Origin: Rhodocyclales bacterium | GTDB taxonomy: Bacteria > Pseudomonadota > Gammaproteobacteria > Burkholderiales > Rhodocyclaceae | Assembly (NCBI GenBank): GCA_003105015.1 | Contig: PQAF01000010.1 | Location: forward strand, 1 to 64,000 | DNA length: 64,000 bases | Direction: 5' to 3' | Shown: one piece after another, positions 40,419 to 51,667 of the stretch | Layout: every line of letters begins with the position of its first letter | How positions within the stretch are numbered: the first letter of the stretch is position 1 | The notes under the pieces: model-generated | The model's database searches: none | What the model saw: the letters and a program-made list of their open reading frames with translations, nothing else | What the model was told of the DNA's origin: nothing | Translations under genes and position numbers: made by a program

Positions 40419-41075
40419 TCAACTGTTCTTCCTCAGCCAGGCAATGCGCTCGTCGAGCTTCTGCACCCAGTTGGGCGAGAGGCCGGGGATGTTGCGCAGC
40501 CGGGCGAGCTCGGCCGGATCGGGCCGGTGCGCGCGGAACGCGAACCACAGCTGGCGCAAGGTGACCGGCTCCGGATTGCGCCCGACCAGCTCGAAGGCGT
40601 CGCCCGCCGCGATCGCGCCGCCCTCCAGCACGCGGTAGTACCAGCCGGCCACGCAGTGCTCGGCGACGAAGCGCATGAGGTCGTCCTCGCCGAACTTGTG
40701 GTTGAGCTTCCAGCAGGGCTGGCGCGGCTGGCTCACCTGCACGGTGGCCGCGCCGATGCGGAAGACGTCGCCGATGCACACCGTGTCCTCGTCCCAGCCG
40801 GCGGTCGACACGTTCTCGCCGAAGCTGCCGGGCACGAACAGCGCCGCCTTGTCCGGAAACGCCGCGGCGAGCCGCACATAGTTCTCCGCGGCGTAGTGGT
40901 GCAGGGCCTTCCACGGCCCGCCGTGCACGCGGCGGTCGGCCTGCTCGTCGCCCTGCAGCCCTTTGGCGCCGAGCAGGACGGGGCCGCCGGCCGCCGTCTT
41001 GAAAATTCCGCTCGGATGCCCTTCCGGCGGCAGCGGTCGGATGCCGCCGACGTAGACCGCGTCGATGCGGGTCAT
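40419..41075 (-). CDS. MOSC domain protein (YiiM-like)
   Basis: This 218-residue protein has the MOSC fold shared with molybdenum-cofactor sulfurases. The conserved cysteine appears in QVSQPRQPCWKLNHKFG, and the N-terminal half carries GLQGDEQADRRVHGGPWKALHHY and PGSFGENV, both typical of YiiM. E. coli YiiM uses the molybdenum cofactor to reduce N-hydroxylated compounds, so a detoxifying reductase role is likely. The start is ATG 41075 (MTRIDAVYVGG). It ends next to repeat copy C. Confidence 0.9.
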   Translation of the reverse strand: MTRIDAVYVGGIRPLPPEGHPSGIFKTAAGGPVLLGAKGLQGDEQADRRVHGGPWKALHHYAAENYVRLAAAFPDKAALFVPGSFGENVSTAGWDEDTVCIGDVFRIGAATVQVSQPRQPCWKLNHKFGEDDLMRFVAEHCVAGWYYRVLEGGAIAAGDAFELVGRNPEPVTLRQLWFAFRAHRPDPAELARLRNIPGLSPNWVQKLDERIAWLRKNS

Positions 41076-41118
41076 GTCAGTGGCGCCCGGCCGCCCGAAG
41101 CCACTGGTGGGGGTGGTT

Positions 41119-41757
41119 TCATCCCAGCTGCTGCAGCGCCGCCTGGTGCCGCTGCGCCAGCGCGTCGAGGCGCTCAACCGTCATGCCGAGGTCGCGCAGG
41201 CGGCCGTCGGTGAGACCGTAGATCCAGCCGTGCACCGCCAGCTGCTGGCCGCGCTCCCAGGCGTCGCGCACGATGGTGGTCTGCGCCACGTTGGCGACCT
41301 GCTCGATGACGTTGAGCTCGCACAGGCGGTCGGCCGCCGCCTCGTCGGCGAGCCGGGCCAGCAGGCCGGCGTGCCGGTCGCGCACGTCCTGGATGTGTCG
41401 GAGCCAGTTGTCGATGAGGCCGAGGCGGTCGCCGAACAGCGCCGCGCGCACGCCGCCGCAGCCGTAGTGGCCGCAGACGATGATGTGCTTGACCTTCAGC
41501 ACGTCGACGGCGAACTGCATGACCGAGAGGCAGTTGAGGTCGGTGTGCACCACCACGTTGGCGACGTTGCGGTGGACGAAGACCTCGCCCGGCTGCAGGC
41601 CGGTGATCTGGTTGGCCGGCACGCGGCTGTCCGAGCAGCCGATCCACAGGTACTCCGGGTTCTGCAGGTGGGCCAGCTTGTCGAAGAACGCCGGCTCCTG
41701 GGCGACCATGCGTTCGGCCCAGGCGCGGTTGTTCTCGAAGAGGTGTTTGAGCGTCAT
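41119..41757 (-). CDS. can: Beta-class carbonic anhydrase
   Basis: This enzyme interconverts CO2 and bicarbonate. The 212 residues contain the zinc ligands and catalytic dyad of the beta class (CSDSRVPANQI, then HYGCGGVRAAL) and the plant/E. coli-type VVHTDLNCLSVMQFAVD. The open frame runs upstream into repeat copy D (MEPRSGEQPSPLS...), but MTLKHLFENN at 41757 is the genuine family start. It precedes the MOSC gene. Confidence 0.96.
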   Translation of the reverse strand: MTLKHLFENNRAWAERMVAQEPAFFDKLAHLQNPEYLWIGCSDSRVPANQITGLQPGEVFVHRNVANVVVHTDLNCLSVMQFAVDVLKVKHIIVCGHYGCGGVRAALFGDRLGLIDNWLRHIQDVRDRHAGLLARLADEAAADRLCELNVIEQVANVAQTTIVRDAWERGQQLAVHGWIYGLTDGRLRDLGMTVERLDALAQRHQAALQQLG

Positions 41758-41764
41758 TGGACTA

Positions 41765-41860
41765 CCATCCCCCCGCCCCCTTCCCAAGGAAAGGGGTGAC
41801 GGTTGTTCGCCGCTACGCGGCTCCATGTTGTTGGCTGCGTCGTCCTTGGGGCGGCCCGGC
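41765..41860 (-). repeat. Dispersed palindromic repeat, copy D
   Basis: This inverted copy lies upstream of carbonic anhydrase, only eight bases before its ATG. On the minus strand it gives GGGCCGCCCCAAGGACGACG, CAGCC, ACATGGAGCCGCGTAGCGGC and CACCCCTTTCCTTGGGAAGG. It is the copy most like A. Confidence 0.82.
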
Positions 41861-41911
41861 GGACGACGCGCATGGCTCGGATTCTATCAGCGCGCCGTAT
41901 AATCCTCACCC

Positions 41912-42241
41912 ATGCTGATCGTCTTCAAATCGAAAGCCGCCGGCGACGTCATGATGTTCGGCGACGTCGCGCATACCCTCATGGAAATCATGGGCAAGGA
42001 CCCGGGCGACAAGGGCATCGTCACCGTCGAGCAGATGCCCGATGCCATTGCCCGCCTGAAGGCCGCCGTGGCGCAGGACAAGGCCGAAAAGCCCATCGTC
42101 GACCACGACGAGCGCATCTTCGAGAAGACGCCCGAGGGCGGCAAGCGCGAATACGTCAGCCTGGCACGCCGCGCCGTGCCGCTGATCGAACTGCTGGAAT
42201 TCTCGCTGAAAGAAGGCGAGCCAGTGGTCTGGGGCGTGTAG
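41912..42241 (+). CDS. DUF1840 protein
   Basis: This small soluble protein of 109 residues belongs to DUF1840, a family largely confined to betaproteobacteria with no known function. It begins MLIVFKSKAAGDVMMFGDVA and ends LIELLEFSLKEGEPVVWGV. The conserved MxMF segment and the central EQMPDAIARL helix are present. It is convergent with metH across a palindromic repeat. Confidence 0.88.
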   Translation: MLIVFKSKAAGDVMMFGDVAHTLMEIMGKDPGDKGIVTVEQMPDAIARLKAAVAQDKAEKPIVDHDERIFEKTPEGGKREYVSLARRAVPLIELLEFSLKEGEPVVWGV

Positions 42242-42245
42242 GCCG

Positions 42246-42316
42246 GTCGCAGGTCGGGCTTCAGCCCGACAGCGGCGCCCGGTGTGCCGTCCGAATCGGC
42301 CTGAACCGACCTACAG
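42246..42316. repeat. Palindromic REP-like element between DUF1840 and metH
   Basis: An 8-bp perfect stem GTCGGGCT/AGCCCGAC with a TC loop (42253-42270) is flanked by an outer partner: GGTCGCAGGTCGG on the left and CCGACCTAC on the right (about 42307-42315). Similar AGGTCGGG...CCCGACCT repeats are common between genes in beta- and gammaproteobacteria. It may also terminate both converging genes. Confidence 0.55.
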
Positions 42317-45976
<3,660 letters not shown>

Positions 45977-45994
45977 GATGGGTCCGTATAAAGC

Positions 45995-46028
45995 AAAAAA
46001 CCCGTTCGTCGTTGTGGCGAACGGGTTT
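45995..46028 (-). terminator. Intrinsic terminator in the metH leader
   Basis: On the minus strand an 8-bp perfect GC-rich stem (CCCGTTCG/CGAACGGG), extended by A-T pairs, has a nine-base loop and runs into six T residues. It ends 19 bases before the metH ATG and downstream of the metH promoter, so it can only be a conditional terminator (attenuator). Confidence 0.85.
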
Positions 46029-46030
46029 GC

Positions 46031-46086
46031 GCTCGCTTTAGCGGAATTTTTTACGCGCCCCGCAAGCTGATATCAAATCGGCGCGA
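46031..46086 (-). ncRNA. Candidate SAM-II riboswitch of metH
   Basis: On the minus strand the RNA begins UCGCGCCGAUUU. Stem P1 is CGCGCC (46085-46080) with GGCGCG (46059-46054). Exactly 11 nt later comes GCUAAA, and the next six bases GCGAGC pair back to GCUUGC in the P1 loop, forming an H-type pseudoknot. Compared from memory with the SAM-II (metX) structure RNA, the UCGCGC start, GAUUU, the 3' P1 strand, the 11-nt spacing and GCUAAA all match in order. metH is a methionine-cycle gene, and a terminator follows two bases later. Confidence 0.72.
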
Positions 46087-46091
46087 TGCAA

Positions 46092-46120
46092 ACCTTACCC
46101 CGGCCGGGCGGGGCTGTCAA
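46092..46120 (-). promoter_or_regulatory. metH promoter
   Basis: On the minus strand TTGACA (plus 46115-46120) is followed after exactly 17 bases by TAAGGT (plus 46092-46097). Transcription would start at about 46085, at the first bases of the riboswitch candidate. Confidence 0.7.
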
Positions 46121-46127
46121 TTTTGCC

Positions 46128-46625
46128 CTAGAAGAAACTCGGTCCGCTGGCCTTGTATTCGACCATCCGCTCGCTGCGCAGCAGCCGGCCGTCGCGGCCG
46201 AAATAGGCGTTGAAGTATTCGAACTTTTCGGTGGTCTCGTCGATGCGCCAGGTCCATACCTCTTCGTCGGGCTTGAGGTGGAAGCGCAGGGTGTCTTCCG
46301 GCCGGCCGAGCAGGCGGCGCACCTCGTCCCGCGCCAGGCCGGGCACGACGCGGCGGAAGTTCGCTTCGGTGAAGGCCTGGCGGACCTCGCGCACCTTGCC
46401 GTCCGGCCCGATGGCGATCATGTGGCAGAAGGTGCCGTTGGGCTGGCCGGAATATTCGAGCAGCTTGCCGCCGTCCGGCTCCGTCCAGCTCATGCCGGGC
46501 GCGCCGAGTTTTGCCCGCACGTCCGCTTCGGTGGCGATGCCGGGCGCAAGGCCGCCGACGCCGAGGTGGGTGCAGCCGGCGCCCAGCAGCGCGGCCGCGG
46601 CCAGAATGACGAAAGATCTGAACAT
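46128..46625 (-). CDS. BamE/SmpA-like outer-membrane lipoprotein
   Basis: This 165-residue lipoprotein has a lipobox (LLGAGC, Cys about residue 18) after MFRSFVILAAAA. Two BamE-type repeats follow (GIATEADVRAKLGAPGMSW and GLARDEVRRLLGRPEDTLRF), each of the xxVxxxLGxP type. It could act in outer-membrane assembly or cell-envelope stability, but it is not the canonical BamE, so the function is open. A strong ribosome-binding site (AAGGAGAT) precedes ATG 46625. It diverges from the rhodanese gene. Confidence 0.82.
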   Translation of the reverse strand: MFRSFVILAAAALLGAGCTHLGVGGLAPGIATEADVRAKLGAPGMSWTEPDGGKLLEYSGQPNGTFCHMIAIGPDGKVREVRQAFTEANFRRVVPGLARDEVRRLLGRPEDTLRFHLKPDEEVWTWRIDETTEKFEYFNAYFGRDGRLLRSERMVEYKASGPSFF

Positions 46626-46727
46626 GACGAATCTCCTTGCAGACGGCGAGTGTAATCCTGCAGGCGGGTCGCGTCCAAGCCGCCGGGAGGCCCTGCTATA
46701 CTCGAAAGGCACTTCCGGAGACCCCTC

Positions 46728-47114
46728 ATGAAACACCTCGAACCGAAAGAAGCCTACCAGTTCCTGCACGACAATCCGACCGCGCTCTTCATCGACTGCC
46801 GCAGCGAGATGGAGTTCCTCTTCGTCGGCCATCCGGTCGGCGCCATGATGATTCCCTGGAACGACGGCCCGGACTGGGAGATCAACCCGCATTTCGTCGC
46901 CCACGTGAAGAAGGCGGCCAGCGTCGACCGCCCCATCGTCCTGATCTGCCGCAGCGGCAACCGCTCGGTCTCGGCCGGCCATGCCCTCGAGGAGGCCGGC
47001 TTCAGCCAGGTCTACAACGTCCTGCACGGCTTCGAGGGCGAGCTCGACGACAACCACCGGCGCGGCACCAAGGCCGGCTGGCGCTTCGAGGGCTTGCCCT
47101 GGGAACAGTGTTGA
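46728..47114 (+). CDS. Single-domain rhodanese (sulfurtransferase)
   Basis: This 128-residue rhodanese has the catalytic loop LICRSGNRSVSAG, with the sulfur-carrying Cys near residue 73. The longer form of the fold includes a conserved DNHRRG segment near the C-terminus, as in GlpE/PspE-like thiosulfate sulfurtransferases of autotrophs and betaproteobacteria. A TATACT -10-like hexamer lies at 46697-46702. It precedes a thioredoxin-like gene by 13 bases, suggesting thiol-sulfur chemistry. Confidence 0.92.
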   Translation: MKHLEPKEAYQFLHDNPTALFIDCRSEMEFLFVGHPVGAMMIPWNDGPDWEINPHFVAHVKKAASVDRPIVLICRSGNRSVSAGHALEEAGFSQVYNVLHGFEGELDDNHRRGTKAGWRFEGLPWEQC

Positions 47115-47127
47115 GCGTTATCGCAGC

Positions 47128-47661
47128 ATGAATGCCCTGGAACCGGCGCCGCCGTCGCGGCGGCGCTTCGGCCTGCCTGTTGAAATCTGGGTTTTCCTGA
47201 TTGCCTTCGTCGCCCTGCAGCTCTGGCAGGGGCGCGAGATGCAGGCCGGCAGCATGCCGCCGATCGCCGGCCAGCTCGCCGACGGCCGACCCGTCAGCCT
47301 CGACGCCGTCCTCCACGAAGCCGGCGGCAAGCCGCTGCTGCTCTACGTCTGGTCCAGCACCTGCCCGATCTGCCGCGCCCAGGAGGGCACCATCGCCGGC
47401 ATCGCCGAAGACTGGCCGGTGCTGACCCTCGCCATGCAGTCCGGCAACGCCGAGGCCGTGGCGAAGTTCATGCAGGAGCACGGCCTGGCCTATCCGGCGC
47501 TGGTCGACACGCGCGGCGAGATCGCCTGGTCGCTCGGCGTGCGCGCCACGCCGGCCTGGTTCGTCGTCGACCGCCGCCGCGCCATCCGCTTCTCCGGCAT
47601 GGGCTATACCACCGGCTGGGGACTGCGCGCGCGGCTGTGGTGGGCGCAGGCCTTCGCATGA
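47128..47661 (+). CDS. Membrane-anchored thioredoxin-like protein (TlpA/ScsD type)
   Basis: This 177-residue protein has an N-terminal membrane anchor (VEIWVFLIAFVALQLW) and a periplasmic thioredoxin fold with the active site WSSTCPICRAQEG (CPIC near 81). A cis-proline segment RATPAWFVVD completes the fold. It resembles ScsD and CcmG/TlpA-type disulfide reductases. It sits between a rhodanese and an MFS transporter and overlaps the latter by four bases. Confidence 0.88.
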   Translation: MNALEPAPPSRRRFGLPVEIWVFLIAFVALQLWQGREMQAGSMPPIAGQLADGRPVSLDAVLHEAGGKPLLLYVWSSTCPICRAQEGTIAGIAEDWPVLTLAMQSGNAEAVAKFMQEHGLAYPALVDTRGEIAWSLGVRATPAWFVVDRRRAIRFSGMGYTTGWGLRARLWWAQAFA

Positions 47662-48944
47662 CGGAACGGCTCCACCCGCCCGCACGGCTCTCCTGGTTCG
47701 TCTGGGGCCTCGGCGCCCTGCTCTACCTCATCGCCTTCTACCAGCGCGTCGCGCCGGCCGTCATCACCGACCAGCTGATGAACGACTTCGCCATCGGCGC
47801 CGCGGCGCTGGGCAACCTTTCGGCCTTCTATTTCTACTCCTACGTGGCGATGCAGATCCCCACCGGCATCATTGCCGACCGCTGGGGGCCGCGGAAGCTG
47901 CTCGCCAGCGGCGCCGGCGTGGCCGCGCTCGGCACGGCGCTGTTCGCCTTCGCGCCGACCCTCTGGTGGGCCAATGCCGGGCGGCTGCTGATCGGCGCTT
48001 CCGTGGCGGTGGCCTTCGTCTCGATGCTCAAGCTCGCCACGCACTGGTTTGCGCCACGCCAGTTCGCGCTGGCTTCCGGCATGGCGCTGTTCATGGGCGT
48101 GGTCGGCGGCGTCTTCGCCGGCGTGCCGCTGCGCATGCTGGTCGACGCCTTCGGCTGGCGCGCCGTGATGGGCGTCTCCGCCCTGCTGACGGCGGCGCTG
48201 TGCGCCGCCATCTGGCTGCGCGTGCGCGACGATCCCGCCGAGGCCGGCTACGCCAGCCATTTCCACGGCGCCGGTCACGGCACGGGGCAGCACGGTTCCA
48301 TCTGGCGCGGATTGATGGAGGTGCTCTCCTACCGCAACACCTGGATCCTGGTGATCGTGCCGATCGGCATCGCCGGCTCGGTGCTCACCTTCGCCGGCCT
48401 GTGGGGCGTGCCCTACCTGCGCCAGGTGCACGGCCTCGAGACGAAGACGGCGGCGGCGATCACCTCGAGCTTCCTCGTCGCCTGGGCGCTGGGCGGCCCG
48501 ATCCTCGGCACCTGGTCGGAGCGCATGGGGCGGCGCAAGCCCATCTACGTGATTACCTCGGTCCTCGTGCTGATCTGCTGGACGGCGATCATCTTCCTGC
48601 CGCTGCCGGTGTGGCCGCTCGCCGCCCTGCTGGTCGCGACCGGATTCCTCTCCGGCAACCTCATCATCGGCTTCGCCTTCGCCAAGGAATCGGTGCCGGC
48701 GCGCCTGATGGGCACGGCTTCCGGCGTCTGCAACATGGGCCCGCTGATGGGCGGCATGTTCCTGCAGCCGGCGGTGGGCTGGATGCTCGACCGCCACTGG
48801 AGCGGCGCCACTGCCAACGGCGTGCGCATCTACGATGCCGCCGCCTGGCAGGCCGGCTTCACCATGATGTACGCCTGCGTGATTCTCTCGCTCGTGCTGA
48901 TTTGCTTTGCGCGCGAGACCTGCTGCAAGCAGTCCGCCAACTAG
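47658..48944 (+). CDS. Major facilitator superfamily transporter
   Basis: This 428-residue MFS permease has about 12 membrane segments and the loop motif GIIADRWGPRKLLASG. A similar motif recurs in the second half (SERMGRRKPIY). A His-rich cytoplasmic loop (HFHGAGHGTGQHG, about 202-214) between the halves may bind metal. The substrate is unknown. The start ATG 47658 overlaps the thioredoxin-like gene (ATGA). The end overlaps the converging comM gene by four bases. Confidence 0.88.
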   Translation: MTERLHPPARLSWFVWGLGALLYLIAFYQRVAPAVITDQLMNDFAIGAAALGNLSAFYFYSYVAMQIPTGIIADRWGPRKLLASGAGVAALGTALFAFAPTLWWANAGRLLIGASVAVAFVSMLKLATHWFAPRQFALASGMALFMGVVGGVFAGVPLRMLVDAFGWRAVMGVSALLTAALCAAIWLRVRDDPAEAGYASHFHGAGHGTGQHGSIWRGLMEVLSYRNTWILVIVPIGIAGSVLTFAGLWGVPYLRQVHGLETKTAAAITSSFLVAWALGGPILGTWSERMGRRKPIYVITSVLVLICWTAIIFLPLPVWPLAALLVATGFLSGNLIIGFAFAKESVPARLMGTASGVCNMGPLMGGMFLQPAVGWMLDRHWSGATANGVRIYDAAAWQAGFTMMYACVILSLVLICFARETCCKQSAN

Positions 48945-50434
48945 AAGTCAGCCCCCGCACTACGGCGATAGTGGATCGCCTCCGCGACGTGCGCGCTCGA
49001 CACGCGCTCGGCGCCGACCAGGTCGGCGATGGTGCGCGCCACTTTCAGCACGCGATGGTAGGCGCGCGCCGAGAGGCCGAGGCGCGCGATGGCCTGCTTG
49101 AGCAGCTGCGCGCCGGCCTTGTCGGGCGCACACAGCTTGTCGATCTCCTTGGTGGCGAGGCGGGCGTTGGGCTTGCCCTGGCGCGCGAGCTGCGCGGCGC
49201 GCGCCGCTGCCACCCGCGCCCGCACCGTTTCCGAGGATTCGCCGTCCGCCCGGCCCTGCAGCTCGCCTTCGGCCAGCGCCGGTACCTCGATGTGCAGGTC
49301 GATGCGGTCGAGCAGCGGGCCAGACAGTTTCGCGCGGTAGCGCGCCACCTGGTCCGGCGTGCAGCGGCAGCGCGCTTCGCCCAGGTGCCCGCACGGACAC
49401 GGGTTCATCGCCGCGACGAGCTGGAACCGCGCCGGGTAGTCCACGCGGTGCGCGGCGCGGGCGACGCGGATGTGGCCGGATTCCAGCGGCTCGCGCAGCG
49501 CCTCCAGCACGCGCCGCTCGAACTCCGGCAGCTCGTCGAGGAACAGCACGCCGTGGTGGGCGAGCGAGATCTCGCCGGGACGCGGGTTCGAACCGCCGCC
49601 GACGAGGGACGCGGCAGAGGCGGTGTGGTGCGGCGCCTGGTACGGGCGGCGCATCCACTGCTCGAGGCGGAAGCCGCCGTTCAGCGAGTGGAGCGCCGCA
49701 CTTTCCAGCGCCTCCTCCTCGCCCATCGGCGGCAGCAGTCCGGGAAAGCGCGCCGCCAGCATCGACTTGCCGGTGCCGGGCGGGCCGATCATGAGCAGGC
49801 TGTGGCCGCCGGCCGCGGCGACTTCCAGCGCGCGCCTGGCCTGGGCTTGGCCCTTCACGTCGGCAAGGTCCGGGTACGCAGGCGCGGCCGCCGCGGGCGC
49901 GCCGGCGTAGGGCGCCAGCGGCTGCTGGCCGTTCAGGTGGGCGCAGACTTCCAGCAGCGACCGCGCCGGCAGGATCGCCGCGCCGCCGACCAGCGCCGCC
50001 TCGGCGGCGCTCTCCGCCGGCAGCACGAAGCTGCGCGCCTGGCCGCGCGCGGCCAGGCACATCGCCAGTGCGCCGCGGATGGGGCGCAGCTCGCCGGTCA
50101 GCGACAGTTCGCCGGCGAACTCGTGCTCGGCGAGTTGCTTGTCCTTGATTTGTCCGGAAGCGGCGAGGATGCCCAGGGCGATCGGCAGGTCGAAGCGGCC
50201 GGATTCCTTCGGCAGATCGGCCGGGGCGAGGTTGACGGTGATGCGGCTGGCCGGGAACTCGAAATGCGCGTTCTGGATCGCCGCGCGCACGCGCTCGCGC
50301 GCCTCCTTCACCTCGGTGTCGGCCAGCCCGACGATGGCGAAGGACGGCAGGCCGCGGCCGAGGTGCACCTCGACGGTGACCTCCGGCGCTTCCATGCCGG
50401 CAAGGGCGCGGCTCTTCAGGACGGCGAGCGACAT
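48941..50434 (-). CDS. comM: ComM/YifB branch-migration ATPase (Mg-chelatase-like)
   Basis: ComM is a hexameric AAA+ helicase that promotes branch migration during natural transformation. The 497 residues begin MSLAVLKSRALAGMEAPEVTVEVHL. They contain the Lon-protease-like N-domain, Walker A GPPGTGKSMLAARFPGLLP, Walker B GVLFLDELPEF and the zinc/cysteine loop NPCPCGHLGEARCRCTPDQ. The frame extends eight codons further upstream, but the MSLAV start (50434) is the family one. With dprA it hints at a competent, or formerly competent, lineage. Confidence 0.95.
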   Translation of the reverse strand: MSLAVLKSRALAGMEAPEVTVEVHLGRGLPSFAIVGLADTEVKEARERVRAAIQNAHFEFPASRITVNLAPADLPKESGRFDLPIALGILAASGQIKDKQLAEHEFAGELSLTGELRPIRGALAMCLAARGQARSFVLPAESAAEAALVGGAAILPARSLLEVCAHLNGQQPLAPYAGAPAAAAPAYPDLADVKGQAQARRALEVAAAGGHSLLMIGPPGTGKSMLAARFPGLLPPMGEEEALESAALHSLNGGFRLEQWMRRPYQAPHHTASAASLVGGGSNPRPGEISLAHHGVLFLDELPEFERRVLEALREPLESGHIRVARAAHRVDYPARFQLVAAMNPCPCGHLGEARCRCTPDQVARYRAKLSGPLLDRIDLHIEVPALAEGELQGRADGESSETVRARVAAARAAQLARQGKPNARLATKEIDKLCAPDKAGAQLLKQAIARLGLSARAYHRVLKVARTIADLVGAERVSSAHVAEAIHYRRSAGADF

Positions 50435-50499
50435 GATGCCGGCAAGTTTAAATGACAACAGGCTCAGCCGGTGAGCCCGCAGCAGAGCAGCCAGCCCGC

Positions 50500-50904
50500 T
50501 CAGCTCCCGGGAATGGCTGCCGCCAGGCTCCTGTCCAGCCCGTCTATGTGGTGTTTCAGCCAGACTTCCAGGAAGTCGAGCAGGGAGACGGAGGGAGACG
50601 CGCCGGCGCCGATCGCTTCGATCGCGTCCGAAAGCACCCTCACTTCTTCAAACAGCGTGGCGTGATGCGCCTTGTGACGCTCGGCATCCAGGTAGCCGTG
50701 CTCGGCCATCAGGCGTTCTTCCATGGCGAAATGCTGCTGGACGTGCTCCACCAGCTGCCCGAATGCGTCGCGGCAGAATGCTGCGCCCTTGTGATTGGTC
50801 AGGCCGTCGGCGAGCCGGTTGATGAGGGCCACCAGTTTCCGGTGGTCCTCGTCGAGGCCGGCATGCCCGGTATTCATTGTCTCGTCCCACAAAATCCATT
50901 CCAT
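50500..50904 (-). CDS. Bacteriohemerythrin
   Basis: This single-domain hemerythrin of 134 residues binds O2 at a non-heme di-iron site. All ligands are visible: His in NTGHAGLDEDH, His and Glu in HFAMEERLM, HKAHH, and HHIDGLD near the C-terminus. The start is taken at ATG 50904 (MEWILWDE), preceded by AAGGAA; longer frames reach 51009. It could store or sense oxygen, as in microaerobic and denitrifying bacteria. It follows the YceI genes after a terminator-like hairpin. Confidence 0.92.
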   Translation of the reverse strand: MEWILWDETMNTGHAGLDEDHRKLVALINRLADGLTNHKGAAFCRDAFGQLVEHVQQHFAMEERLMAEHGYLDAERHKAHHATLFEEVRVLSDAIEAIGAGASPSVSLLDFLEVWLKHHIDGLDRSLAAAIPGS

Positions 50905-50984
50905 CGCGCATTCCTTGCATGGCATCTCCCTGCCATGTCCCGGCAGGGTATTCCGTGATCGCGACGGCAAGTTCGGGGCCGGCC

Positions 50985-51021
50985 CGTAAAAACCGCAGCA
51001 GGATGTCAAATCGCATCCTGC
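50985..51021 (-). terminator. Terminator after the YceI operon
   Basis: A perfect 8-bp stem (GCAGGATG/CATCCTGC, 50998-51021) has an eight-base loop and, on the minus strand, runs through TGCGG into five T residues. It separates the YceI genes from hemerythrin. Confidence 0.6.
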
Positions 51022-51055
51022 CCGGCCTTGATGTCTGTCAAACGAGACTTTGCGT

Positions 51056-51628
51056 TCAGTCCGCCTTGATCGCCTCGATGGCGATTTCCAGCGTGACTTC
51101 GTCGCCGACGTTCGGTGCGAACTTGCCGGCGTTGAATTCGCTGCGCTTGATCACGGTGGTGGCGTTGGCGCCCAAGGCGTCCTTTTTCAGGATCGGGTGC
51201 GGCTTGGCCAGGAAAGAGGTGACGGTGAGGGTGACCGGCTTGCTGATCCCCTTGATGGTCAGGTTGCCTTCCACGCTCACCGGTCTGTCCCCATCGAATG
51301 TCACCTTGGTGGACTTGAAGGTGGCCGTCGGATGGTTCGCCGTATCCAGGAAATCCGCTCCCTGGATATGCTTGTCGAAGGCTTCGCTGCCGGTGTCCAC
51401 CGATTTCATGTCGATGGTGACGTCAACCGCTCCGGTTTTGGCGGCCTTGTCCAGCGTTACGGTGCCGCTCGTCTTGTTGAAGCGGGACAGCTGCTTGGAA
51501 AAGCCGAAGTGGCTGTAGGAAAAGCGCGGGAAAGTGTGATTGGCGTCCAGCGCATACGTCTCGGGGGCGGCGAAGGCCGGGGCAAAAGTCAGTGCCGTCA
51601 GGACGGCGGCGAGAGCTTTCAGTTTCAT
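51056..51628 (-). CDS. YceI family periplasmic lipid-binding protein (1)
   Basis: This 190-residue exported protein has a signal peptide (MKLKALAAVLTALTFAPAFA) and a YceI lipocalin-like barrel (YALDANHTFPRFSYSHFGFS, VTFDGDRPVSVEGNLTIKGI). YceI proteins bind polyisoprenoids such as ubiquinone precursors. It is the last gene of the marR-b561-yceI-yceI run; the neighbouring cytochrome b561 exchanges electrons with quinones, which fits. Confidence 0.93.
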   Translation of the reverse strand: MKLKALAAVLTALTFAPAFAAPETYALDANHTFPRFSYSHFGFSKQLSRFNKTSGTVTLDKAAKTGAVDVTIDMKSVDTGSEAFDKHIQGADFLDTANHPTATFKSTKVTFDGDRPVSVEGNLTIKGISKPVTLTVTSFLAKPHPILKKDALGANATTVIKRSEFNAGKFAPNVGDEVTLEIAIEAIKAD

Positions 51629-51667
51629 GCGGTGATCTCCTTGTTGCGGGTTGGATGTGGGGGGAAA

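Noticed and set aside
40347..41860. Composite transposon bounded by repeats C and D
   Set aside because: No transposase or target-site duplication is visible, and the enclosed genes are ordinary core-type genes. The repeats look like small intergenic elements.
46031..46086. SAH riboswitch as explanation of the metH leader
   Set aside because: SAH riboswitches do occur upstream of methionine-cycle genes in betaproteobacteria, but their conserved long-stem core is not seen. The pseudoknot with GCUAAA fits SAM-II better.
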